This document shows, one piece after another, positions 24,306-32,763 of a stretch of DNA of 64,000 nt. This stretch comes from Truepera sp. (GTDB lineage Bacteria; Deinococcota; Deinococci; Deinococcales; Trueperaceae), in NCBI GenBank assembly GCA_032027045.1, contig JAVSMU010000001.1, positions 2,855,401 to 2,919,400 on the forward strand, given 5' to 3'. Below the pieces are notes generated by a model. It did no database searches, was not told where the DNA came from, and was given only the letters and a program-made list of their open reading frames with translations. A program made the position numbers and the translations under genes. Position 1 is the first letter of the stretch. Every line of letters begins with the position of its first letter.

Positions 24306-25270
24306 CCGACGAGGGATCCGAAAGACCCGGCGGAGCTAGCGGCCAGGAGCCGCCCCACCACCATGATCGGCCCCCGGGCGACGAGCGCCGCAACAGTTGG
24401 TGGCCCATCCTGCTCGTGATCGTGGGCGTGTTACTGCTGGCAGGCAACTTCGGCATGGACTTGGGAGGGTTCTGGCGTGGACTGGGCCGAATCTGGTCGT
24501 TCTGGCCCATAGCGCTCATCGCCGTCGGCGCCGACATGCTCACGCGCGGCAAGTACCGCCTCCTCGTCATCTCCCTGGCCATCGGCGTGGCCGTCGTGCT
24601 CGCCTTCTCGGGCGGCGTGGGTGGGGCCCCAGCAGAACCCGTCTCCGTCGACTTCCCCGCGGGTGGGGCCACCAAGTCACGTGTGGTGCTCGACCTGGGA
24701 GTGAGCCCGCTCGACCTCACCAGTGGTAGCGGTAACAGCGTCTTGTGGGGCACCGTGCAGCTTGCGGGCAACGAGAGGCTCGACCAGAAGTCGGTCAGGC
24801 GGGGCGACACGCTCGAGGTGACGCTGAGATCACGCGGAACCGGCTGGTTGCCGTTCCAGTTCGGTAGCGTTCGTGCCGGCGAGTGGCGGCTGGAACTGAA
24901 CCAAGACCTACCCACCGACCTGATGGTCGATGCCGGCGTCGGCAACCTGCAACTCGACCTTAGTGACGCCAACCTTCGAGGACTCGCGCTCGACGCGGGC
25001 GTTGGCGGTGTCACGCTGACGCTGCCTCGCACCGGGTCCTTCGACGCGAGCGTCGACGGTGGCGTCGGCGGGCTCACGATACTCGTGCCGAGGAGCCTGG
25101 CGTTGACGGCCCGCATCGATACCGGCATCGGTTCCGTGAGGGTAGGTGGAGGGTTCGAGAAGCGCGGCAACTCCTACCTGAGCCCGGCCGCCGTGGCGGG
25201 GCAGCCGGCAACTGTAAGTCTCGAAATAGACGCCGGCGTGGGTAGCGTGAGCATCAGGTCGGTCGAGTGA
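24302..25270 (+). CDS. LiaF-like membrane protein with beta-helical toastrack domain
   Basis: A 322-aa protein. A hydrophilic His/Pro-rich N-terminus (1-30) is followed by three or four short membrane segments (~33-105) of the LiaI/LiaF-like transmembrane type (Trp-Pro-Ile-Leu-Leu-Val-Ile-Val-Gly-Val-Leu-Leu-Leu, then Phe-Trp-Pro-Ile-Ala-Leu-Ile). The soluble C-terminal domain has repeated Asp-Ala-Gly-Val-Gly-x-(Leu/Val) turns (toastrack/DUF4097-like beta solenoid). LiaF-type proteins modulate envelope-stress signalling. It is coupled to the persulfide dioxygenase by a 4-bp overlap, a link with no obvious explanation. Function unproven. Confidence 0.72.
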   Translation: MTDEGSERPGGASGQEPPHHHDRPPGDERRNSWWPILLVIVGVLLLAGNFGMDLGGFWRGLGRIWSFWPIALIAVGADMLTRGKYRLLVISLAIGVAVVLAFSGGVGGAPAEPVSVDFPAGGATKSRVVLDLGVSPLDLTSGSGNSVLWGTVQLAGNERLDQKSVRRGDTLEVTLRSRGTGWLPFQFGSVRAGEWRLELNQDLPTDLMVDAGVGNLQLDLSDANLRGLALDAGVGGVTLTLPRTGSFDASVDGGVGGLTILVPRSLALTARIDTGIGSVRVGGGFEKRGNSYLSPAAVAGQPATVSLEIDAGVGSVSIRSVE

Positions 25271-25398
25271 ACTGACCGGCCGACCCTACCCGGCGCGGCG
25301 CTCGAGTGGAGCACCCGATGTGGCATATCGGTAAGTTCCTGGCGGAGTCGTCTGCGACAATGTGACGAACCTGGGCCTCTAGCCGCTCGGACTCTCGC

Positions 25399-27843
25399 AT
25401 GGAGATCACTCGCGACCCGCACGACCGCCGCGACGGAGCGAACAAGGCACGCTTGCTCCAGAACACGCAGACCCGTGTTCTCGAGCTGATCGCCGGCGGC
25501 GCCGAGCTGAGCGAGGTCCTCGACCAGATCACGCGGTTCCTGGACCAGCAACTGGACGGCGTGCGCACCTCGGTCTTGCTGCTCGATAACAAGGGCCACC
25601 TCTACGGCTCGGTGGCGCCGAGCCTGCCGGCGGAGTTCAATGACGAGCTCTGCAGCCGGCCCATTGGGCCCGACGTGGGCTCATGCGGCGCCGCCGCCTA
25701 CTTGGGAGAAGAGGTGGTGGCAACCGACATCGCAACCGACCACCGCTGGGAGAGCCTGCGCGAGGTGCCCCTGGCTCACGGGCTGCGGGCCTGCTGGTCG
25801 ACGCCGCTGCTCACCCCTGAACGCGCGGTGGTCGGCACCTTCGCCGTTTACTACGTCGAGCCCCGGGGGCCGACCGCCGAGGAGCGCGCCTACGTGCGCG
25901 TGGCGGCTCACCTGGCCGAGGTCGCCGCCACGAGCCGCCGCCGCCTAGAGGACCTTCACGAGCGCGAGCGGAGCCTCGAGCGTATGGCGGAGTTCCGCCG
26001 CGGCATCATCCAGGTGATGGAGCAGGGCCTGCTCACCGCCTATGGCCCGGGCCTCTACCAGCGCATGCTCGATCAGGCGGTGCAGTCGATCCCGGGAGCG
26101 CAGGCGGGTTCGTTGCTGCTGCGCGGCGACGACGGGCGCTACGGCCTGGCGGCCGTGAACGGCTACGACTACGAGGCCATCGGCAAGGTGCGCTTCTCCG
26201 CCTCTGGAGTGGGCTTCGGCCACCCCCATGGTGACCCGCACCCACGGATAGTCGTGGCCCCCGAGATGGACACGCACCTGACGCCGGCGGAAGTGGAGGC
26301 CCTCGTGGCCCATGGACGCGCCGAAGAGATACGCGCGGCGCTCGTCGTTCCGATCTCGGTGGACGGCTCGCCGGCGGCCGCCTTCCTCACCCTCGACAAC
26401 TTCAGCAGCGCCGAAGACTTCACCAACGAGTCCGTCGAGGCCGCGCGGCTGTACGCCGGTTATGCCGGCCTGCTCATCAAGCGGGCGACCCTCGAGGAGA
26501 GCCTGCGGCGCTCCGCCTTCACCGACTCGCTGACGGGCCTACCCAACCGGGCGCACTTCCAGGAGTTCCTCGAGGAGGCCCTGGCCGAGGCGGCCGCGAC
26601 GGAGACGGAACTGGCCGTGCTGTTCCTCGACCTCGACAACCTGAAGCCGGTGAACGACTCGCTCGGGCACCCCGCGGGCGACAGGGTGCTGGTGGCCGTT
26701 GCCAAGCGCCTGGGCGACTGCCTCGCGCCGGGGCAGGTGCTGGCGCGCCTCGGCGGTGACGAGTTCACGATGTTGGTGAGTGGCACCGATGCGAGGGTGG
26801 CCGCCGACGAGTTGGCGGAGCGCGCCTCGCGGGCCTTCTCCGACCTCTTCCAGATAGGCGAGCACCTCGTGAACGTCACGGCCAGCATCGGCGTCAGCAC
26901 CTACCCGCACGATGGGAGCAGCGCCGAGGGACTGTTGCGGCGCTCCGACATCGCCATGTACCACGGCAAACAGCGCGGCAAGAACCGCCTCGTTCACTTC
27001 ACTCCCGAGATGGAGGAGGCCACCGCCGGCCGCCTGAGGCTCGAGGAAGCGCTTCGCGGGGCGCTCGAACAAGATCGGGTGCTGCTCCACTACCAGCCGC
27101 GCATAGACACCAGGAGCGGGCAGATCATGTGTCTCGAGGCGCTGGTCAGGTTGCAGGTCCCGGGCCGCGGGCTCGTGCTGCCGGGCGAGTTCATGGCGCT
27201 CGCCGAGAGCACCAACCTCATCCACCCGCTGGGGCGAAGGGTGCTCCACCTGGCCCTGCGCCAGCTAAGCGACTGGCGCGACCGCGGGCTCACCGGCTTC
27301 CGCGTGGCAGTCAACCTCAGCGCCAGCGAGGTGACGATGCCGGACCTGGTCGAACGAGTGGCTGCGGCACTCGAGAGCGCCGGCCTGGGCCCGGAGACCC
27401 TCGAACTCGAGGTCACGGAGCGGGTGGCCATGACCGACGTGCTGGGCGGCGTGGCGAGGCTGTCGGCGCTGCGCGCCATGGGGGTGCGCGTTGCCCTCGA
27501 CGACTTCGGGGTCGGCTACTCGAACCTGTCGTACCTGCGGAGTTTCCCGATCGACACGCTGAAGGTCGACGGTGCCTTCATGAACGAGATCGGCCTGGAG
27601 GACCTGGCCGGCGGCGAGGAGCGGAATGCCGATCGACAGGTTGGCGCGGCCATAGTGCGGGCAATCGTCACGCTCGGCAAGAGCATGGGCCTTACCGTGG
27701 TGGCGGAGGGCATAGAGAAGCGCTCGCAGTGGGAGGCCGTGCGAACGCTCGGTGCCGACGAGGCGCAGGGCTACCTCATCTGTAGGCCCGCCCCCGCCGA
27801 GGAGCTGGGCGGCCTCCTGGCGCGCGGCAGCGTCCAGGTTTAG
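25399..27843 (+). CDS. GAF-GAF-GGDEF-EAL cyclic-di-GMP signalling protein
   Basis: An 814-aa cytoplasmic protein with no membrane segment. GAF1 spans ~25-180, GAF2 ~205-360, GGDEF ~370-535 and EAL ~550-810. The diguanylate cyclase motif is intact (Arg-Leu-Gly-Gly-Asp-Glu-Phe) but the allosteric I-site RxxD is absent (Ala-Pro-Gly-Gln at that place). The phosphodiesterase set is intact: Glu-Ala-Leu-Val-Arg, Asn in Val-Asn-Leu-Ser, Glu in Glu-Val-Thr-Glu, Asp-Asp-Phe-Gly, Lys in Leu-Lys-Val-Asp, Glu in Ala-Glu-Gly-Ile-Glu. It could thus make or break c-di-GMP, with ligand control through the GAFs. It lies 21 bp before the aldo/keto reductase gene, possibly co-transcribed. Confidence 0.93.
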   Translation: MEITRDPHDRRDGANKARLLQNTQTRVLELIAGGAELSEVLDQITRFLDQQLDGVRTSVLLLDNKGHLYGSVAPSLPAEFNDELCSRPIGPDVGSCGAAAYLGEEVVATDIATDHRWESLREVPLAHGLRACWSTPLLTPERAVVGTFAVYYVEPRGPTAEERAYVRVAAHLAEVAATSRRRLEDLHERERSLERMAEFRRGIIQVMEQGLLTAYGPGLYQRMLDQAVQSIPGAQAGSLLLRGDDGRYGLAAVNGYDYEAIGKVRFSASGVGFGHPHGDPHPRIVVAPEMDTHLTPAEVEALVAHGRAEEIRAALVVPISVDGSPAAAFLTLDNFSSAEDFTNESVEAARLYAGYAGLLIKRATLEESLRRSAFTDSLTGLPNRAHFQEFLEEALAEAAATETELAVLFLDLDNLKPVNDSLGHPAGDRVLVAVAKRLGDCLAPGQVLARLGGDEFTMLVSGTDARVAADELAERASRAFSDLFQIGEHLVNVTASIGVSTYPHDGSSAEGLLRRSDIAMYHGKQRGKNRLVHFTPEMEEATAGRLRLEEALRGALEQDRVLLHYQPRIDTRSGQIMCLEALVRLQVPGRGLVLPGEFMALAESTNLIHPLGRRVLHLALRQLSDWRDRGLTGFRVAVNLSASEVTMPDLVERVAAALESAGLGPETLELEVTERVAMTDVLGGVARLSALRAMGVRVALDDFGVGYSNLSYLRSFPIDTLKVDGAFMNEIGLEDLAGGEERNADRQVGAAIVRAIVTLGKSMGLTVVAEGIEKRSQWEAVRTLGADEAQGYLICRPAPAEELGGLLARGSVQV

Positions 27844-27864
27844 TGGACAACGAGGGACGAGGGC

Positions 27865-28830
27865 ATGGAGTACAGGAACGTAGGCCGCACCGGAGTCAAG
27901 GTCTCGAGCATCTGCCTCGGCACCATGACGTTCGGGGGCGAGGCGAACGAGGAGGAGTCGAGGCGCATCTTCGGGCGGAGCCTGGACGCCGGCGTCAACT
28001 TCATCGACACCGCGGACGTCTACAACGCCGGCCGCACCGAGGAGATCGTGGGGGGCCTGATCAGGGGGCGGCGTGACGAGCTCGTCATCGTCAGCAAGGT
28101 CTTCGGGCGCAGCTTCCCCGGCGTCAACGCCGGCGGTTCGTCGAGGCGGCACATCGTGCGCGCCGTGGAGGCGTCGCTAAAGCGCCTGGGCACCGACAGG
28201 CTCGACTTCTACCTGCTGCACCAGTTCGACGCGGCCGTGCCGCTGGAGGAGACCCTGAGCGCGCTCGACGACCTCGTCAGGCGCGGCCTCGTCCTCTACG
28301 TCGGGGCCAGCAACTTCGCCGCGTGGCAGTACATGAAGGCCCTCGGCATCTCCGAGCGGCGCGGCCTGGAGCGCTTTTCGCTGATCCAGCCCATGTACAA
28401 CCTGGTGAAACGCCAGGCGGAGGTCGAGATCCTCCCCATGGCCAAGTCGGAGGGGCTCGGCGTCATGACGTTCAGCCCGCTGGGGGCGGGGCTGCTGAGC
28501 GGGCGTTACGCCGCTGCCGGCGCCGCCGGGCGGCTGACGGAGAACGAGCGCTACAAGCGCCGCTACGGCCAGGAGGGCTACGAGGAGACGGCGGAACGCT
28601 TCGTGGAGTACGCGAAGCGCGGCGGCGTAAGCCCCGTGACGCTGGCGGTTGCCTGGTGCACCTCGCACCCGGCGGTCACGGCGGCCATCGTGGGCGCGCG
28701 CAGCGTGGAGCAGTTGGAGCCTTCGCTGGCGGCCGCCGAGTTCGTGATGGCAGGGGCAATGCGCGACGAGATCACGGCGCTCTCCCCCGAAGTGCCCCTG
28801 GCGCACGACCGGCGCGAGGAGGCCTCATGA
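27865..28830 (+). CDS. Aldo/keto reductase
   Basis: A 321-aa NADPH-dependent aldo/keto reductase (TIM barrel). The catalytic tetrad is visible: Asp in Phe-Ile-Asp-Thr-Ala-Asp, Tyr in Asp-Val-Tyr-Asn, Lys in Val-Ser-Lys-Val, His in Leu-Leu-His-Gln. The N-terminus Met-Glu-Tyr-Arg-Asn-Val-Gly-Arg-Thr-Gly-Val-Lys-Val-Ser is standard. An SD-like GAGGG precedes the ATG. The stop overlaps the next gene (ATGA). The substrate is not predictable; pairing with a disulfide oxidoreductase-family flavoprotein suggests redox or carbonyl detoxification. Confidence 0.9.
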   Translation: MEYRNVGRTGVKVSSICLGTMTFGGEANEEESRRIFGRSLDAGVNFIDTADVYNAGRTEEIVGGLIRGRRDELVIVSKVFGRSFPGVNAGGSSRRHIVRAVEASLKRLGTDRLDFYLLHQFDAAVPLEETLSALDDLVRRGLVLYVGASNFAAWQYMKALGISERRGLERFSLIQPMYNLVKRQAEVEILPMAKSEGLGVMTFSPLGAGLLSGRYAAAGAAGRLTENERYKRRYGQEGYEETAERFVEYAKRGGVSPVTLAVAWCTSHPAVTAAIVGARSVEQLEPSLAAAEFVMAGAMRDEITALSPEVPLAHDRREEAS

Positions 28831-30170
28831 CCCGCCAGCGGTACGACATCGTCGTCATCGGCGCCGGCACGGCCGGCCAGGTCATCGCGCACAAGACGGC
28901 GGCTGCCGGCAAGAGCGTCGCCATCATCGACACCCGACCGTATGGTGGCACCTGCATGCTGCGGGGCTGCGACCCCAAGAAGGTCCTCGTGGGCGCCGCC
29001 GAAGTCACCGACTGGGCGCGCCGCATGAGGCCGAACGGCGTTACCGGCGAGCTGGCCATCGATTGGCCGGCGCTCATGAGCTTCAAGCGCACCTTCACCG
29101 ATAACGTGCCCGGTAGGGTCGAGCGCTCCCTCGAGAAGAGCGGCGTAACCACGCTGCACGGCGGCCCCCGGTTCAAGGGCCCGAACGAACTGGAGCTGGA
29201 TGGCTGCATACTAACGGCCGAGCACATCGTGTTGGCGGTCGGCGCGCGGCCGCGCACGCTAGCGTTCCCGGGGGCGGAGCACCTCGTCACCAGCACCGAC
29301 TTCCTCGACCTCGACGACCTTCCCAAACGCGTCGTTTTCGTGGGTGGCGGCTACGTGTCGTTCGAGTTCGCGCACGTAGCCGCGCGCGCCGGCGCCATGG
29401 TCACCGTTCTCGACCGCAACGAGCGTCCCCTGCCGGGCTTCGAGCCCGCGCTAGTGGACTCGCTGGTGCGGGCGAGCCGCGCCGTGGGCATCGACGTTCA
29501 GCTGGAACAGGACGTAACCAAGGTCGAACGTTCGGGTTCGGCCTTCCGGGTGAGCACCAGCGGCGGCGCCACGATCAACGCCGATCTCGTGGTGCACGGG
29601 GCAGGGCGGGTGCCCGAGCTCGACGGGCTGGGCCTCGAGGCCGCTGGTATCGCCTTCGACGCGGAGCGCGGCGTGAGCGTGGACGATCACCTGAGGTCGA
29701 CCACCAACCCGAGCGTTTACGCGGCCGGCGACGGCGCCGACACCGCGGGCTGGCCCCTGACCCCCGTGGCCAGCCACGAGGGTTACGTCGTGGCCGCCAA
29801 CCTCTTGGGCAAGGACGCGACGCCCGACTATCGCGGCACGCCCAGCGTGGTCTTCACGGTCCCTGCCCTCGCGCGCGCCGGCCTGCTTGAGAGCGAGGCC
29901 CGCGCGCGCGGCCTCGAGGTCACCGTCCGTCACGCCGACACGCACGACTGGTACTCGGCCCGCCGCACCGGCCAGGAACACGCCGGCTACAAGGTCATCG
30001 AGGAGAGGGCCACTGGCCGCATCCTCGGCGCCCACCTGCTGGGCGACCGCGCCGGCGACGTGATCGACATCTTCGCCCTGGCGATCCGCCACGGCCTCAC
30101 GGCGCAAGACCTCAAGAGGAGCATCCTCGTCCACCCCAGCGAGGCCTCGGACGTGGCCTACATGGTTTGA
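28827..30170 (+). CDS. FAD-dependent pyridine-nucleotide disulfide oxidoreductase
   Basis: A 447-aa class I flavoprotein of the glutathione reductase/mercuric reductase family. The FAD-binding Gly-Ala-Gly-Thr-Ala-Gly is at residues 12-17, and the redox pair Cys43-x4-Cys48 lies in Gly-Gly-Thr-Cys-Met-Leu-Arg-Gly-Cys. The NAD(P) motif is Gly-Gly-Gly-Tyr-Val-Ser-Phe-Glu-Phe, and the second FAD box is Tyr-Ala-Ala-Gly-Asp. The C-terminal dimer segment His-Pro-Ser-Glu-Ala-Ser supplies the His; the usual HPTxxE Glu is replaced by Ser. The ATG at 28827 overlaps the preceding stop; the longer open frame upstream is a shadow of the reductase gene. The exact disulfide substrate is unknown. Confidence 0.88.
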   Translation: MTRQRYDIVVIGAGTAGQVIAHKTAAAGKSVAIIDTRPYGGTCMLRGCDPKKVLVGAAEVTDWARRMRPNGVTGELAIDWPALMSFKRTFTDNVPGRVERSLEKSGVTTLHGGPRFKGPNELELDGCILTAEHIVLAVGARPRTLAFPGAEHLVTSTDFLDLDDLPKRVVFVGGGYVSFEFAHVAARAGAMVTVLDRNERPLPGFEPALVDSLVRASRAVGIDVQLEQDVTKVERSGSAFRVSTSGGATINADLVVHGAGRVPELDGLGLEAAGIAFDAERGVSVDDHLRSTTNPSVYAAGDGADTAGWPLTPVASHEGYVVAANLLGKDATPDYRGTPSVVFTVPALARAGLLESEARARGLEVTVRHADTHDWYSARRTGQEHAGYKVIEERATGRILGAHLLGDRAGDVIDIFALAIRHGLTAQDLKRSILVHPSEASDVAYMV

Positions 30171-30329
30171 GCGTCCGCCCCGCGGCGTGCGCATCGCGAA
30201 CGCGCCACCCCAACGTGCGGTTCGCGGCTAGGCTTCGGCTCTACCACGTGCTCGGTAGGGCGGGGGACCTCATCCGTTCGAGGACGACCATTGGCAAAGG
30301 CCGGGGAGGCCAAGGAGACTCGGGCTAGT

Positions 30330-31583
30330 TCACTGGGTCGGGTCGAGGTAGCCGCCGAACGGGTAATCGAGCGGCACCTGGGTTCCTCCGATGACGCGCG
30401 AGGGCGCCACGTCACCGTCGAGCGTCGAGGCTTTGTCGTAGATCTTCACGCTGTCGCCGTCGGCGTCGATGACCACCAGCCTGTCGTTGGCGACGTCGTA
30501 AGCGACCTGTGAGGCGCCGACGATCGGGTGCGCGGGGCCGCCGATGCTTCGAGCGGGCGCAACCAAGCCACTCGCCGTGGAGGCATTAGCGATCACGTAG
30601 ACTCCCACACCGGTCTTCTGGTCGCCGAGGTAGAGCTGGTCACGTGAGGCGTCGTAGGCCATGCCCCAGAAGAAGTCGGTGGGCCCATCGACGGTGATGG
30701 TCCGGTCCGGCGCCACCTCGCCGTCGATCTGGGACGCGTTGTCGTAGATCCCCACGAGCGTCGCGTCGGCATTGGAGAAGAAGACCCGGTCGGCGTCGAC
30801 GTCCAGGGCGAGCCGAGGGTTATCGGTGTCGAACATGACGTCGAGGCTTGGCCCCGCCACGAGGCGGGTCGGCTCCGTGCCGGCTGGGGCCGTCGAGGCC
30901 CCCTCGTAGGCAGCGAGTGCTCCGTCGAGTATCACGTAAAGGGTGTCACGCGTATGGTCGTAGGCCATTCCGCCCGGGTCATCGTAGGTGAGGGTGGAGA
31001 ATGACGTGCCCGTGACCTCACCGCTCGCGGTGGAGATGTTGTCCAACCGGAAGATCCTGGGCGTATTGAAAGCCGTGCTGATGAACGCCATGTCTAGAGC
31101 GGGCGCCAGCGTCATGTCGAAGAACTCCGAGGTGGTTCCGGCGATAGTGAAGCTGCGGTCGGGAGCGACGTTGCCGCCGACGGTGTCGAGGTTGCCATAG
31201 ACGTGGACCGTCGTGTCGAACACGTACAGGGTTCCCGGGGCAGTGATGGTGACCGAGGCGCTGGCCTTCTCGCCAGGATCGGTCTCGTTCGTGGCAGTGA
31301 CCGTCACCGTGGGCTCGAGCGGCACGCGCGTGGGGGCCTGGTAGCGACCCGCCGCGATGGTGCCCGTTGCCGCCGCCCCACCCGCTACGTCATTCACGGC
31401 CCACTCGACGGGGCCGGCGAAACCCCCCGCGCTGAACGTAACCCCGGTGCCTACGCGGACATCGACGGGGCCCGCCGGCGTGAGCGCCGGGCCGGTCGGA
31501 GGGCGTTGGGAGGGAGAGCACGCTGCGACGATGAGGACTGCGGCAGCGGCGAACGACAGCAGGGGTAGGCGAAAGCGTTTCAT
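30330..31583 (-). CDS. Lipoprotein with Ig-like and beta-propeller repeats
   Basis: A 417-aa surface lipoprotein. The signal peptide ends in the lipobox Val-Ala-Ala-Cys (Cys22). Next comes a Big-like domain (~30-115, Thr-Val-Thr-Val-Thr-Ala-Thr), then about six blades of a propeller. The repeated element is Ile-Tyr-Asp-Asn/Lys-Ala-Ser-x-x-Asp-Gly-(Asp/Glu)-Val-Ala-Pro-Asp/Ser-Arg, seen at least four times, alternating with Ala-Tyr-Asp-x-x-(Arg/Asn)-Asp-x-Leu-Tyr. Such proteins bind ligands or report on the cell surface; no enzyme motif is visible. It is convergent with the upstream flavoprotein gene. Confidence 0.8.
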   Translation of the reverse strand: MKRFRLPLLSFAAAAVLIVAACSPSQRPPTGPALTPAGPVDVRVGTGVTFSAGGFAGPVEWAVNDVAGGAAATGTIAAGRYQAPTRVPLEPTVTVTATNETDPGEKASASVTITAPGTLYVFDTTVHVYGNLDTVGGNVAPDRSFTIAGTTSEFFDMTLAPALDMAFISTAFNTPRIFRLDNISTASGEVTGTSFSTLTYDDPGGMAYDHTRDTLYVILDGALAAYEGASTAPAGTEPTRLVAGPSLDVMFDTDNPRLALDVDADRVFFSNADATLVGIYDNASQIDGEVAPDRTITVDGPTDFFWGMAYDASRDQLYLGDQKTGVGVYVIANASTASGLVAPARSIGGPAHPIVGASQVAYDVANDRLVVIDADGDSVKIYDKASTLDGDVAPSRVIGGTQVPLDYPFGGYLDPTQ

Positions 31584-31959
31584 GCCACCAGCTTGGCCGG
31601 TGGTGGGTAAATTACGACTTAACTTGGGGCGGCGCCGATGAGGCGTGCAGGCAAAGGGGGTGCAGGGCGGCGTCGGTGATTCGTGCTACCCCATGCTGGG
31701 CGCATTATCGGTGCGACTGCGAAGGCAAGTGTCACGAAACGGTAAGAGTCGGCAGATCCGTTGCGGCGATTCGGCGCCCGGTCGACGTCGTCGTGCTCCG
31801 AAGACTTGGGGCCCTATGTCGGGGTGGGGGGTGCAATCTTGGCAGTAATGGTGTAGAGTGCGTTGTTCCCAGAAAGCTGAATCAGTTTTCTTGTAACTCG
31901 GGCCAAGTGGCTCGGAAATTCAAGCGCTAAACAGAGCTTTAGCAGTAAGGCAAGACAAC
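31584..31959. other. Gene-free stretch: cspA leader region
   Basis: No gene is seen. The last ~110 bases are A+T-richer than the surroundings and hold the presumed cspA promoter and leader. A hairpin GCTAAA-N6-TTTAGC (31926-31943) lies just upstream of the SD TAAGG (31946-31950). Cold-shock genes often have structured long leaders; the transcription start cannot be fixed from sequence. Confidence 0.5.
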
Positions 31960-32181
31960 ATGGCAACAGGCAAAGTCAAGTGGTTCAACGGCGAAAAGGG
32001 CTTCGGCTTCATCGAACAGAGCGACGGCGGCAAGGACGTTTTCGTTCACTTCTCCGCCATCCAGGGTTCCGGTTTCCGTAACCTCAACGAGGGCGACGAG
32101 GTCGAGTTCCGCGTCGAGCAGGGCCAGAAGGGCCTACAGGCCGTGGACGTCACGGTCACCAAGCCCGCAAGCAACTACTGA
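31960..32181 (+). CDS. cspA: Cold-shock protein (CspA family)
   Basis: A 73-aa single cold-shock domain, the normal size. RNP1 is Lys-Gly-Phe-Gly-Phe-Ile and RNP2 is Val-Phe-Val-His-Phe, after the standard Gly-Lys-Val-Lys-Trp-Phe-Asn opening. It binds single-stranded RNA/DNA and prevents mRNA secondary structure. Monocistronic, with an SD at 31946 and a strong terminator at 32262. Confidence 0.95.
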   Translation: MATGKVKWFNGEKGFGFIEQSDGGKDVFVHFSAIQGSGFRNLNEGDEVEFRVEQGQKGLQAVDVTVTKPASNY

Positions 32182-32261
32182 TCTAGAGCTGATTCACCGC
32201 GCGTTGCGGCGCCCCGGGCCCAAGGCCTTGGAGAACCGCGACCGTTAGGTTAAACCCAGCG

Positions 32262-32292
32262 CCGGGGCCCCACTTGGGGCCCCGGTTCTTCT
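32262..32292 (+). terminator. Terminator downstream of cspA
   Basis: Perfect 10-bp stem CCGGGGCCCC (32262-32271) / GGGGCCCCGG (32276-32285) with a 4-nt loop, followed by TTCTTCT. Confidence 0.85.
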
Positions 32293-32323
32293 ATCGCGTA
32301 TCGGCGCTCGGGCTGGGTCTGCT

Positions 32324-32374
32324 CGGTCGAGGGGGAACGTTCGGTAGTGCGCGATCGTTCGGTCGAGGGGGAAC
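32324..32374. repeat. Direct repeat between convergent genes
   Basis: CGGTCGAGGGGGAAC occurs at 32324-32338 and 32360-32374 (36-bp period), with degenerate GGTCG/GTTC-rich copies continuing to the stop of the DUF4387 gene at 32431. Confidence 0.75.
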
Positions 32375-32430
32375 AATTGGACGAGCGAGAACATCTGATC
32401 GTGCGGGATGTTCCGGTCGGGCCGGCTTGT

Positions 32431-32763
32431 TCAGTCGAGCGGGATGACGAAGTCGAGCAGCGGCGCGTACTGCTGGGCGCCGAAGATGTCGCCGTCGCCG
32501 GCGCTGCCGCTGGGTCGCGAGCGCAGGATCGTGAACTTGATGGCGAACGCCGGGTCGTAGGTAACGAAGTCGGTGATGCGCGCGGGGTCTATGCGGTAGA
32601 GCTTGGCGACCGACTCGCGGTTGATGACGCCGCTGCGCTTCACCATCTCGTAGTTGTCGCGGTCGTTGAAGATGATGTCGAAGGTGATGCGGTCGACGCC
32701 GGCGTTCTTGCTGCGCACGGTCTTGGCCAGCTCCGAAAGGGGCTTCGTGGTCCGGTCGCTCAT
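32431..32763 (-). CDS. DUF4387 family protein (AtuA partner)
   Basis: A 110-aa DUF4387 protein (Leu-Ala-Lys-Thr-Val-Arg-Ser-Lys-Asn-Ala-Gly, then Thr-Phe-Asp-Ile-Ile-Phe near residue 30, Arg-Pro-Ser-Gly-Ser near 85). These proteins nearly always accompany AtuA/DUF1446 proteins, as here, where the ATG overlaps the AtuA stop (ATGA). The biochemical role is unknown; the pair is associated with acyl-CoA/terpene catabolism in pseudomonads by linkage. Confidence 0.88.
   Translation of the reverse strand: MSDRTTKPLSELAKTVRSKNAGVDRITFDIIFNDRDNYEMVKRSGVINRESVAKLYRIDPARITDFVTYDPAFAIKFTILRSRPSGSAGDGDIFGAQQYAPLLDFVIPLD

Noticed and set aside
28323..28826. Long N-terminal extension of the disulfide oxidoreductase
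   Set aside because: The extra codons are an out-of-frame shadow of the aldo/keto reductase gene; the true start at 28827 overlaps its stop by ATGA.
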